A stretch of DNA of 64,000 nucleotides. Source: Streptomyces regalis. Lineage in GTDB: Bacteria; Actinomycetota; Actinomycetes; Streptomycetales; Streptomycetaceae. Made by a program: the position numbers and the translations under genes. The stretch spans positions 10,048-74,047 of the forward strand of contig NZ_LLZG01000299.1 in the NCBI RefSeq assembly GCF_001509475.1, written 5' to 3'. How positions within the stretch are numbered: the stretch's first letter is position 1; each line of letters starts with the position of its first letter. This document shows positions 25,243 through 33,247 of the stretch, piece after piece. The notes below the pieces were generated by a model. The model saw only the letters and a program-made list of their open reading frames with translations. It was not told the DNA's origin and ran no database searches.

Positions 25243-26718
25243 GTGCCCTCCATGAACGAACTCGTACGCCAGCACACAGCCCTCGACGACTCCGACCTCG
25301 AGTGGCTCCACCTGCTGGTCTCGGAGTGGCAGCTGCTCTCCGACCTCTCCTTCGCCGACCTCGTCCTGTGGGTCCCCACCAGCGACGGCACCCGCTATGT
25401 CTCCGTCGCGCAGATGCGGCCCAACACCGGCCCGACCTCGTACCAGGACGACATGGTCGGCCACCTCGTCCCGCGCGGCCGCCGCCCGATGCTGGACGCC
25501 GCGCTCGACGAGGGCCGGATCGTGCGGGAGGGCGACCCCGAGTGGCGCGAGGAGGTGCCGGTCCGCGTCGAGTCCATTCCCGTACGACGCGAAGGGCGCG
25601 TCCTGGGTGTCATCGCGCGCAACACCAACCTGCTGACCGTGCGCACCCCGAGCCGCCTGGAGCTGACCTACCTCCAGAGCGCCTCCGACCTCGCGCAGAT
25701 GATCGCGGCCGGCGCGTTCCCGTTCGCCAACCAGCAGGTCGACATGGACGCCTCGCCGCGCGTCGGCGACGGCCTGATCCGCGTCGACGCCGACGGCATC
25801 GTCCAGTACGCCTCTCCGAACGCGCTCTCCGCCTACCACCGTCTCGGCCTCGCCGCCGACCTCGTCGGCCACCACCTGGGCAAGACCACCGCCGAACTCG
25901 CCCCGACCCACGGCCCGGTGGACGAGGCGCTGGCCAAGGTCGCCAGCGGCTGGGCGCCCCGCGAGTTCGAGATCGAGTCGGGCGACGGTGTCATCCAGTT
26001 CCGGGCGATCCCCCTCAAACCCAAGGGCACCCGCATCGGTTCGCTGGTCCTGCTCCGGGACGTCACCGAACTGCGCCGCCGCGAGCGCGAGTTGATCACC
26101 AAGGACGCCACCATCCGGGAGATCCACCACCGCGTCAAGAACAACCTCCAGACGGTGGCCGCCCTGCTCCGCCTCCAGGCCCGGCGCATCGAGTCCGACC
26201 GCGGCCGCGAAGCTCTCGAAGAGGCGGTACGCCGGGTCGGGTCGATCGCGATCGTGCACGAGACGCTCTCCCAGAACCTGGACGAGCGCGTGGAGTTCGA
26301 CGAGATCGCCGACCGGGTGCTGGCGATGGTCGCCGAGATCTCGCCCGGCAAGGTCGCCGGCCGGCGCACCGGCCGCTTCGGCATCCTGGACGCCGAGGTC
26401 GCCACCCCGCTGTCGATGGTCCTGACCGAGATCCTCCAGAACGCCCTGGAGCACGGCTTCCGCGAGGGCGACACCGGCACGGTCGAGGTCTCGGCGGTCC
26501 GCGGCGGCACGACGAAGCAGGCCCGCCTCCTGGTCACCGTCCAGGACGACGGCGCGGGTCTGCCCGAGGGCTTCGACCCGCACACCGCGGGCAACCTCGG
26601 CCTGCAGATCGTACGGACGCTGGTGGAGGGCGAGTTGGGCGGCACGTTCGACATGGTTCCGGCGCCGGAGCGGGGGACTCGGGTGATCCTCGACATTCCG
26701 GTGCGGGCACACAAGTAG
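25243..26718 (+). CDS. PAS-containing sensor histidine kinase (HisKA_2 type)
   Basis: A ~491-residue soluble kinase. The N-terminal GAF-like sensor region (residues ~20-170) is followed by a PAS domain (~175-285, RVDADGIVQYASPNAL). Then come the HisKA_2 phosphoacceptor EIHHRVKNNLQTVAALLRLQ with its His and an HATPase_c domain (TEILQNALEHGF, DDGAGLPEGF). No membrane span, so it senses an intracellular signal. No response regulator gene is adjacent. A GTG (25243) and an ATG three codons later are both plausible starts. The wblE, kinase and sigH neighbourhood is conserved in Streptomyces. Confidence 0.9.
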   Translation: MPSMNELVRQHTALDDSDLEWLHLLVSEWQLLSDLSFADLVLWVPTSDGTRYVSVAQMRPNTGPTSYQDDMVGHLVPRGRRPMLDAALDEGRIVREGDPEWREEVPVRVESIPVRREGRVLGVIARNTNLLTVRTPSRLELTYLQSASDLAQMIAAGAFPFANQQVDMDASPRVGDGLIRVDADGIVQYASPNALSAYHRLGLAADLVGHHLGKTTAELAPTHGPVDEALAKVASGWAPREFEIESGDGVIQFRAIPLKPKGTRIGSLVLLRDVTELRRRERELITKDATIREIHHRVKNNLQTVAALLRLQARRIESDRGREALEEAVRRVGSIAIVHETLSQNLDERVEFDEIADRVLAMVAEISPGKVAGRRTGRFGILDAEVATPLSMVLTEILQNALEHGFREGDTGTVEVSAVRGGTTKQARLLVTVQDDGAGLPEGFDPHTAGNLGLQIVRTLVEGELGGTFDMVPAPERGTRVILDIPVRAHK

Positions 26719-26806
26719 GGCCGGCCGACGGGCTGTTCGGGGACAGCTCCCCGAACAGCGGGGAGCCCCGGAACAGCGAACAGCTGGGAGTCCCGGAACA
26801 GCAAAG

Positions 26807-26832
26807 AGCCCCGGACCCGTAGGTCCAGGGCT
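26807..26832 (+). terminator. terminator after the kinase gene
   Basis: AGCCC-c-GGACC / GGTCC-a-GGGCT with a CGTA loop. It is preceded (26730-26805) by a run of related CGGAACAGC repeats that can form competing stems. Confidence 0.75.
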
Positions 26833-26956
26833 AGTCGCTCGTTGCTGCTCTATTGCTAGGCGCACCGGGGGATACTGCGCGCTGCGGCTCGGGGGCGGGA
26901 GATGCGTACTCGCTGTACGCGCCGCCAAGCTCAGGCTGTTTGCGGGGCGGGTGTTG

Positions 26957-27214
26957 TCAGGCGGATGCCTGACGGGCCCGGTTGCGGGCGGCACGGCGCT
27001 TCATGGCGCGACGCTCGTCCTCGCTGAGACCACCCCAGACGCCGGAGTCCTGGCCGGACTCGAGCGCCCACTGCAGACACTGATCCATAACGGGGCAGCG
27101 ACGGCAGACGGCCTTGGCTTCCTCGATCTGCAGCAGCGCAGGACCGGTGTTGCCGATGGGGAAGAAGAGCTCGGGGTCTTCCTCGCGGCAAACGGCGTTG
27201 TGACGCCAGTCCAT
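26957..27214 (-). CDS. wblE: WhiB-like Fe-S transcription factor
   Basis: The 85-residue WhiB-family protein has four cluster-binding cysteines (Cys9, then CRRCPVMDQC), the GVWGG turn and a basic C-terminal DNA-binding tail (RRAMKRRAARNRARQ). Length and position next to the kinase and the DAG-kinase gene match S. coelicolor WblE (SCO5240). It is preceded by AAGGAGAGG. An upstream GTGA-N6-TCAC site suggests Crp-type control. Confidence 0.95.
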   Translation of the reverse strand: MDWRHNAVCREEDPELFFPIGNTGPALLQIEEAKAVCRRCPVMDQCLQWALESGQDSGVWGGLSEDERRAMKRRAARNRARQASA

Positions 27215-27533
27215 GGCTGCTACCTCTCCTTGTGTATTACGTGCAAGTTGCTTGTGAATGTGAACGCTTTCACGAATCCCTCAACAAGTGAAGGGCCGAC
27301 CGTCAGGTTCCCTGACGAGGTCCTGTGATGTGAAGAGGGGTTCCGGTGATCTGTGGAGCCGGTGTTGCGGGCTGTCCCGATCGCCACGTAGAGACTCGCA
27401 AACCTCAGCGACGGATACAACCCCTTCCGGAAAGTTTTTTTTGATTCCTCGGTGTCGACTAGGTCACAGCCGTACTTCCATGGGGTGGATCCTGGCCTAA
27501 ACGTTCGAGTGAAAGGACTTTAGCCCGTTCCGC
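27215..27533 (-). other. wblE upstream region
   Basis: 319 bp without a gene. Seen: the Crp-like site, a palindrome TTCCGGAA followed by eight Ts (27427-27445 region) and AT-richer DNA than the surroundings, consistent with multiple wblE promoters. Confidence 0.5.
27260..27273 (-). promoter_or_regulatory. Crp-like binding site upstream of wblE
   Basis: GTGAAAGCGTTCAC on the wblE-sense strand fits GTGA-N6-TCAC exactly, 46 bp before the wblE start. Confidence 0.6.
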
Positions 27534-28502
27534 TCACACAATCACACGCAGTGCACGGCGTACGCCTGTGAACGTCACGCTCGTACGCAGCCCGAGGTGG
27601 TCGCCGTCCATCTGGAGGGGGAGCGGGGCCTTCGAATGCAAGGTGAACTGGTCCAGGTCGTGGAGCGTGACGGCATGCCTGCCATGGGGTCCGCGCCCGG
27701 GGGACGAAGTGAGCAACTGCGTCGCATACCGGGCAACCGCGACCGTGGACATGCGGCTGAGACCGAGTACGTCGAGCCCCGTATCGAACGAGGCCTTAGG
27801 CGCCGCGTACACCGGACGATTGCCTAGATACGTCCACGGAGCGGTGTTGCAGATTATGGACAGCACCAAATCGGTCACCGGGTCCTCGCCCGGGCGCTCC
27901 AGGGTGATCGCGCCGTGTCGGCGGTGGGGTTCGCCGAGGAATTGGCGCATGGCCTGGCGGAGGTAGAGAGCGTGTGTGGATTTCCTGCCCCGTTCGCGCT
28001 GCTGCTCCACGCGGCCCACCACGCCGGCGTCGAAGCCGAGTCCCGCGTTGAAGAGGAACCAGCGGGACGGGACCCCTTCGTCCTCCGTGCCCGGGGTGCC
28101 GGAGGTCAGGCCGAGCCCGACCGTGCGTTCGCTGCCGTCGCGCAGGGCGTCCAGGAGGGCGCCGGTCGCTTCCACGGGGTCGTTCGGCAGGCCCAGTGCG
28201 CGGGCGAAGACATTGGTGGAGCCGCCGGGGACCACGGCCACGCCGGGGAGATGCTCCGGGTTCGGGCCGGCGTGCAGGAGGCCGTTGACGACCTCGTTCA
28301 CGGTGCCGTCGCCGCCGAGGGCCACGACCAGGTCGACGTCGTCGCTCTCCGCCGCCTGCCGGCCCAGGTCGCGCGCGTGGCCGCGGTACTCGGTGGTGAC
28401 CGCCTCGAGCTTCATCTCGCTGGCGAGCGCATGGATCAGGACATCGCGCGTACGTGCGCTTGTGGTGGTTGCTGCCGGATTGACCACGAGAAGTGCACGC
28501 AT
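27534..28502 (-). CDS. diacylglycerol/sphingosine-kinase-like lipid kinase
   Basis: The 322-residue protein has the DAGK catalytic signature GGDGTVNEVVNGLL (near residue 62) and PGGSTNVFARALG (near 93). The C-terminal beta domain has the typical end (MDGDHLG). It would phosphorylate diacylglycerol or a related lipid at the membrane. ATG 28502 begins MRALLVVNPAATT, the usual start. Confidence 0.9.
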   Translation of the reverse strand: MRALLVVNPAATTTSARTRDVLIHALASEMKLEAVTTEYRGHARDLGRQAAESDDVDLVVALGGDGTVNEVVNGLLHAGPNPEHLPGVAVVPGGSTNVFARALGLPNDPVEATGALLDALRDGSERTVGLGLTSGTPGTEDEGVPSRWFLFNAGLGFDAGVVGRVEQQRERGRKSTHALYLRQAMRQFLGEPHRRHGAITLERPGEDPVTDLVLSIICNTAPWTYLGNRPVYAAPKASFDTGLDVLGLSRMSTVAVARYATQLLTSSPGRGPHGRHAVTLHDLDQFTLHSKAPLPLQMDGDHLGLRTSVTFTGVRRALRVIV

Positions 28503-28829
28503 GAGTTGCAGCGTACCTACTGGGGGGTACCGGGCACAGGGCGAGGTAGGGATCAAGTAAGACATCGGGCGTGAGTCTCGACACGGGGGACTCCGTCGGT
28601 CGGGCCGCGTGTATTGATGCCGTCCGCTGTGAAGGTGACCGGCGTCAGCGCCGGCCCCTGCTGGGGGCTGCCGCCCCCAGACCCCCGCTTCGGCCCTGAA
28701 CGGGCCTCGTCCTCAAACTCCCCTAGAGGGGGGCACCCCCGGACGGGCTGGAATGCGCGGGTCGGCGTGGAGGGGTGCGGGGCCCCCGTGGCTGCCGAGG
28801 GGGATATTGCGGAGGGCTACCCTTCAGGG
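28503..28829. repeat. intergenic region with a dispersed Streptomyces repeat
   Basis: The centre (about 28660-28757) carries GGGGGCTGCCGCCCCC, then CAGACCCCCGCTTCGGCC and CTCGTCCTCAAAC, and resumes with GGACGGGCTGGA. This is a repeat I recognise from many Streptomyces intergenic regions. Here it is split by an inserted CTCCCCTAGAGGGGGGCACC palindrome. No gene is seen. Confidence 0.6.
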
Positions 28830-29276
28830 GTGACCAAGGAGCAGACCCCCACCACCCCGGAAACCGCCGGTCCGCGCCCGCGGCGGCTGACGTATGCGGC
28901 GGCTCTCACCGCGCTGGAAGGGCTGGGGCTCGCCGTCGGGGGCGGCTGGGTGATGGTGCTGGGGCTTGCCGGGGATCCGGACGACCGGCAGCAGGCTGTC
29001 ACTCTCGGCGTGACGCTGATCGTTCTCGCTCTGCTGCCGTTGCTCGCCGCGCGGGGTCTGTTCGCGCAGCGCAGCTGGAGTCGAGGGCCGTCCGTCATCA
29101 CGCAGATCCTGGCGCTGCCGGTGGCCTACAGCCTGCTGCAGGCCGACAGCATCGCCATCCCGGCGGGGATCGCGATCGCCGTGGTCGCGATCGCCACGCT
29201 CGTGCTCCTGGTCAATCCGGCGACCACCGAGGCCCTCGGGATCCGGGGACCCGGCAGCGCACCGGATCAGAAGTAG
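28830..29276 (+). CDS. integral membrane protein, unknown function
   Basis: The 148-residue protein has four hydrophobic spans after a ~20-residue Pro/Thr-rich cytoplasmic start. GTG 28830 follows CAGGGG. It is convergent with sigH (21 bp apart). Proteins of this length and topology are conserved in Streptomyces, but I do not recognise a function. Confidence 0.7.
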   Translation: MTKEQTPTTPETAGPRPRRLTYAAALTALEGLGLAVGGGWVMVLGLAGDPDDRQQAVTLGVTLIVLALLPLLAARGLFAQRSWSRGPSVITQILALPVAYSLLQADSIAIPAGIAIAVVAIATLVLLVNPATTEALGIRGPGSAPDQK

Positions 29277-29297
29277 CCGACGGCTCTCAGCCGACCG

Positions 29298-30125
29298 TCA
29301 CTCCTCCACCAGCAACTTCTCCCGCAGCTGAGCCAGTGTGCGCGCCAGCAGTCGGGACACGTGCATCTGGGAGATCCCGACCTCCTGCGCGATCTGCGAC
29401 TGGGTCATGTTGCCGAAGAACCGCAGCAGCAGGATCCGCTTCTCGCGCGGCGGGAGGTCTTCCAGTAGCGGCTTCAGCGACTCCCGGTACTCGACGCCCT
29501 CCAGCGCCTCGTCCTCCGCGCCCAGCGTGTCCGCGACCGCAGGGGACTCGTCGTCCGTGTCGGGGACGTCCAGGGAGAGCGTGGAGTACGCGTTGGCGGA
29601 CTCCAGGCCCTCCAGGACCTCCTCCTCCGAGATCGCCAGCTTCTCGGCGAGTTCGTGGACGGTGGGGGAGCGGCCGTGCTGCTGGGACAGCTCGGCCGTG
29701 GCCGTCGTCAGGGCGAGGCGCAGCTCCTGGAGGCGCCGCGGCACCCGCACCGCCCAGCCCTTGTCGCGGAAGTGCCGCTTGATCTCGCCGACGACCGTCG
29801 GGGTCGCGTAGGTCGAGAACTCGACGCCGCGGTCCGGGTCGAAGCGGTCGACCGACTTGATCAGGCCGATGGTGGCGACCTGGGTGAGGTCGTCCAGCGG
29901 CTCGCCGCGGTTGCGGAAGCGGCGCGCGAGGTGCTCGACGAGCGGCAGATGCATACGGACCAGCTTGTTGCGCAGCTCCGCGTACTCGGGGCTGCCGTCC
30001 TGCAGCTTGCGCAGCTCGACGAACATGGCGCGCGCCCCGCTGCGGTCCTGAGGGTCGTGCTGGGTGGCCTGCACACTGTGCGCGCCCATCGCCTCGTCCT
30101 CGGCGTTTCGCTCGTGCTCGCTCAT
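29298..30125 (-). CDS. sigH: SigB/SigF-type stress sigma factor
   Basis: From ATG 30125 a 275-residue sigma-70 family protein of the SigB/F/G group. Region 2 is DDLTQVATIGLIKSVDRFDP, region 3 lies around VHELAEKLAISEEEVLE and region 4 HTH is SQIAQEVGISQMHVSRLLAR. The frame stays open upstream; ATG 30317 (MADGIDGIPEQARP) would add 64 residues and give about 37 kDa. In S. coelicolor sigH (SCO5243) several isoforms with different N-termini are known, so more than one start may be used. It directly follows its anti-sigma gene. Confidence 0.9.
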   Translation of the reverse strand: MSEHERNAEDEAMGAHSVQATQHDPQDRSGARAMFVELRKLQDGSPEYAELRNKLVRMHLPLVEHLARRFRNRGEPLDDLTQVATIGLIKSVDRFDPDRGVEFSTYATPTVVGEIKRHFRDKGWAVRVPRRLQELRLALTTATAELSQQHGRSPTVHELAEKLAISEEEVLEGLESANAYSTLSLDVPDTDDESPAVADTLGAEDEALEGVEYRESLKPLLEDLPPREKRILLLRFFGNMTQSQIAQEVGISQMHVSRLLARTLAQLREKLLVEE

Positions 30126-30445
30126 CGTCCCGCCCGTTGCCCTCTCCCGAGCCCTCGCCTCCACGCGGACGGGGGGAATCCCGGTCCCTCCGCCCGGAGG
30201 CGCGCTCTGCACGGCGCCTTCGTCATCCCGTCCGTCGGCCAGGAAGCCGGCCTCCACGGAGTCGTCCTCCGGGTGCGGCCGGGCCTGCTCGGGGATGCCG
30301 TCGATGCCGTCCGCCATGCGTCGGGAACCGCTCGGACCGCTCGGGCCCACCCCCAGGCTCTCGGCTCCGTCCGAGCAGGGGGCAGCGCCGTCCGGCAGCT
30401 CTCGTGTGCCGCGCTCTTCGTCCCGCACCGGCCCGTCCCCGTTCC

Positions 30446-30859
30446 TCACGCCGGCCCGGGTCCCGCGCCGCGCTGTTTGTAGAGGCTGATCGAAACGGTT
30501 TTGTCCTCGTCCACGGCGGAGGAGACCTTGCCCGCGAGGGCGGACAGCACGGTCCAGGCGAAGGTGTCCCTGGAGGGAGCGTGGCCGTCCGTGGTCGGGG
30601 CCGAGACGGTGACCTCGAGCGAGTCGTCCACGAGCCGGAACACACAGCTGAGTACCGAGCCGGGCACGGCCTGCTGGAGCAGGATCGCGCATGCCTCGTC
30701 CACCGCGATGCGCAGGTCCTCGATCTCGTCGAGGGTGAAGTCCAAACGGGCCGCGAGGCCGGCAGTGGCCGTACGCAGCACCGACAGGTAGGCACCCGCG
30801 GCCGGCAGCCGGACTTCCACGAAGTCCTGGGTCGCGGGCTCGCCTGCGATCTGGGACAC
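30446..30859 (-). CDS. RsbW-like anti-sigma factor of SigH (UshX/PrsH)
   Basis: The ~137-residue HATPase_c-type serine kinase/anti-sigma factor has an N-box-like segment (EDLRIAVDEACAILLQQA) and a C-terminal AWTVLSALAGKV. It binds SigH and is released by an anti-anti-sigma partner encoded elsewhere. GTG 30859 (VSQIAGEPATQ) is preferred because GGAGGTGAGG precedes it; TTG 30871 and GTG 30865 are alternatives. The long SigH isoform frame would overlap this gene in another frame. Confidence 0.88.
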   Translation of the reverse strand: MSQIAGEPATQDFVEVRLPAAGAYLSVLRTATAGLAARLDFTLDEIEDLRIAVDEACAILLQQAVPGSVLSCVFRLVDDSLEVTVSAPTTDGHAPSRDTFAWTVLSALAGKVSSAVDEDKTVSISLYKQRGAGPGPA

Positions 30860-31107
30860 CCTCACCTCCAAGGTGGTACAAGCTTCTCGGGGCCGAGGGT
30901 CGCCCCCCGGGGTAACGCGATGTGTGGTTCAGCGGTGACGCTATCGCGCTCTGAACTTTCCTGTCCCCAGGACCCAACCCCTTGCCGTCACTCACAGTAA
31001 ACCTGTGGATACGCTCCGTGTCTAGGGGTCTGCGGCTCCAATTGGGAAGAGCGCGCGCCGGGTTGACGTACCCAGACGTCAGACGGTCGAACCGTCCGGA
31101 TCCAGGG

Positions 31108-31368
31108 TCACACGAGTACGTGGTCGACGAAGCACCAACGCCATTCCTCGCCCGGCTCGAACGTCCGCATCACCGGGTGACCGGACTCCTTGTGGTGTTC
31201 TGTCGCATGTCTCCCCGGCGAGGAGTCGCAGCAGCCGACATGCCCGCAGCTGAGACAGAGCCGCAGTTGTACGGGGTGCATGCCGTCCGCCAGGCACTCC
31301 GGGCACGTCTCGTTCAGCGGCACGGGTTCCGGGTGCGGCAGCGCGTCGGCGTGCGTGCACTGTTTCAT
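31108..31368 (-). CDS. UBP-type zinc-finger protein
   Basis: The 86-residue protein has Cys/His pairs CTHAD, CPEC, CLSCGHVGCCDSS and HATEHHKESGHP, the exact spacing of the ZnF-UBP fold that in eukaryotes binds ubiquitin C-termini. In actinobacteria its role is unknown. It ends in WRWCFVDHVLV. It stands alone between the sigH promoter and the antiporter, transcribed away from the latter. Confidence 0.85.
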   Translation of the reverse strand: MKQCTHADALPHPEPVPLNETCPECLADGMHPVQLRLCLSCGHVGCCDSSPGRHATEHHKESGHPVMRTFEPGEEWRWCFVDHVLV

Positions 31369-31552
31369 GATTGCCAGGTTACGACGGCCGCGAGGATGGC
31401 CGCGCGGAAAAACGAGGGCGGGCGTACGGCGATGATCAAGTGCGGTCCACGGCGGATGATCGGGGGCGGGCGCAGACCATGAGCGAGCGCATCCGGAAGA
31501 CGGCGGCACACGCGCGCGTGGCCGGCAGGACGGGCGAGGGCGGGCGAGAAGC

Positions 31553-33148
31553 ATGGACGTGATGCCGCTGCTGTTGCTGGTGGCGGGCAGTGCCGCGGTG
31601 GCCGCGGGCGCCCGCTGGTCCCCGGTGCCGGCGCCGCTGCTGCTCGTCGCCGCCGGGCTTACGGTGTCATACGTGCCGGGCGTCCCCGAGTACACCCTCG
31701 ACCCGCACATCGTCCTGCCGCTGGTGCTGCCCCCGCTGCTGCACAGCGCGGCGACGGACAGTTCGTATCTCGATCTGCGGGCCCAGATGCGGCCCGTGAT
31801 GCTGCTGTCGGTGGGGTACGTGCTCTTCGCGACCTTCACCGTCGGCTGGGCCGCGTATCTCCTCGTGCCGGATCTGCCGCTGACGGCGGCGCTCGTGCTG
31901 GGCGCGGTGGTGGCGCCGCCGGACGCGGTCGCGGCGACCGCGGTCGCGCGCCGGGTGGGGCTGCCGTCCCGGATCACCACGATCCTGCAGGGCGAGTCCC
32001 TGGTGAACGACGCCACCGCGATCACCGCCTACCGCGTGGCGCTCGCGGCCGCCGTAGGAGAGGGCGCCACCTGGGCCGGCGGCATCGGCGAGTTCCTGCT
32101 CGCGGCGCTCGGCGGCATCGGCATAGGGCTTGTGCTGATGGTGCCGATCCACTGGCTGCGCACGCATGTGAAGGAGGCGCTGCTGCAGAACACGCTCTCG
32201 CTGCTCATCCCGTTCGTCGCGTACGCGGCCGCCGAGCAGGTGCACGCCTCCGGGGTGCTGGCGGTCGTGGTCGTCGCGCTGTACCTGGGGCACCGCGCGT
32301 GGGAGGTCGACTTCGCCACCCGGCTCCAGGAGGAGGCGGTGTGGAAGATGGTCGCGTTCGTGCTGGAGTCGGCGGTGTTCGCGCTCATCGGACTGCAGCT
32401 GCCGGTGGTCCTCAGGGGTCTCGGGGAGTACGAGGGCGGACGCGCGGCCTGGTACGCGGTCGCCGTCTTCGTCGTGGTCGTCGTCTCGCGGTTCGTGTGG
32501 GTGTATCCGGCGACCTTCCTGCCTCGCATGATGTCGGCGCGGATCCGGGGGCGTGAGGACAACCCGACCTGGAAGGGGCCGTTCATCGTCGCGTGGGCCG
32601 GGATGCGGGGCGTGGTCTCGCTGGCCATCGCCTTCTCGATCCCGCTCACGGTGCACGGGGGCGAGGCCTTCCCCGAGCGCAACCTCATCCTCTTCCTGAC
32701 CTTCACGACGGTCATCGGCACGCTGGTCGTCCAGGGCGTGACGCTGCCGCCCCTGATCCGGCTCCTGAAACTTCCCGGCCGGGACGCACAGGCCGAGACC
32801 CTCGCCGAGGCGAACGCCCAGGCGCAGGCCTCCCGTGCCGCCGAGCTACGCCTGGAGGAACTCCTCGCCGACGAACGCAACGCGCTCCCGGCCCCACTGG
32901 CCGACCGCCTGCGAGCCGTCCTGGAAAGGCGCCGCAACTCCGTCTGGGAACGGCTGGGCCAGGCCAATCCGGTCACCGGAGAGTCCGTCGACGACACCTA
33001 CCGGCGCCTGTCCCGGGAGGTGATCGGCACCGAGCGCACGGTGTTCGTGAAGCTGCGGGACGGTCGCCATATCGACGACGAGATGCTGCGGACGCTGCTG
33101 CGCAGACTCGATCTGGAGGAGGCGGCGGCCTATCGGGAGGCGGGGTGA
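31553..33148 (+). CDS. CPA1-family Na+/H+ antiporter
   Basis: The 531-residue transporter has about 12 spans. The ion-binding pair of CPA1 (Asn-Asp) is in GESLVNDATAITAY, preceded by PPDAVAATAVARRVGLP. A ~130-residue cytoplasmic tail (from ~400) is rich in Glu/Arg helices and could be regulatory. It exchanges cytoplasmic Na+ for H+ and is likely electroneutral. ATG 31553 follows GGGCGAGAAG. Confidence 0.9.
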   Translation: MDVMPLLLLVAGSAAVAAGARWSPVPAPLLLVAAGLTVSYVPGVPEYTLDPHIVLPLVLPPLLHSAATDSSYLDLRAQMRPVMLLSVGYVLFATFTVGWAAYLLVPDLPLTAALVLGAVVAPPDAVAATAVARRVGLPSRITTILQGESLVNDATAITAYRVALAAAVGEGATWAGGIGEFLLAALGGIGIGLVLMVPIHWLRTHVKEALLQNTLSLLIPFVAYAAAEQVHASGVLAVVVVALYLGHRAWEVDFATRLQEEAVWKMVAFVLESAVFALIGLQLPVVLRGLGEYEGGRAAWYAVAVFVVVVVSRFVWVYPATFLPRMMSARIRGREDNPTWKGPFIVAWAGMRGVVSLAIAFSIPLTVHGGEAFPERNLILFLTFTTVIGTLVVQGVTLPPLIRLLKLPGRDAQAETLAEANAQAQASRAAELRLEELLADERNALPAPLADRLRAVLERRRNSVWERLGQANPVTGESVDDTYRRLSREVIGTERTVFVKLRDGRHIDDEMLRTLLRRLDLEEAAAYREAG

Positions 33149-33247
33149 GCGGCCGGGCGGCGGGGTGCGCATTTCCCTACCCGCGTGCGCTTCTGACGGT
33201 GGATCATAGGAGGGACACGATCGGCACTGGGTGACTCGGGGGGCTCG

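Noticed and set aside
24840..25391. Minus-strand frame with a possible membrane-like start (MRWRLFIVGAFLAGAG) at the orphan dre
   Set aside because: The hydrophobic part is short, stops soon after, and has no clear ribosome site; it was kept as a gene-free region.
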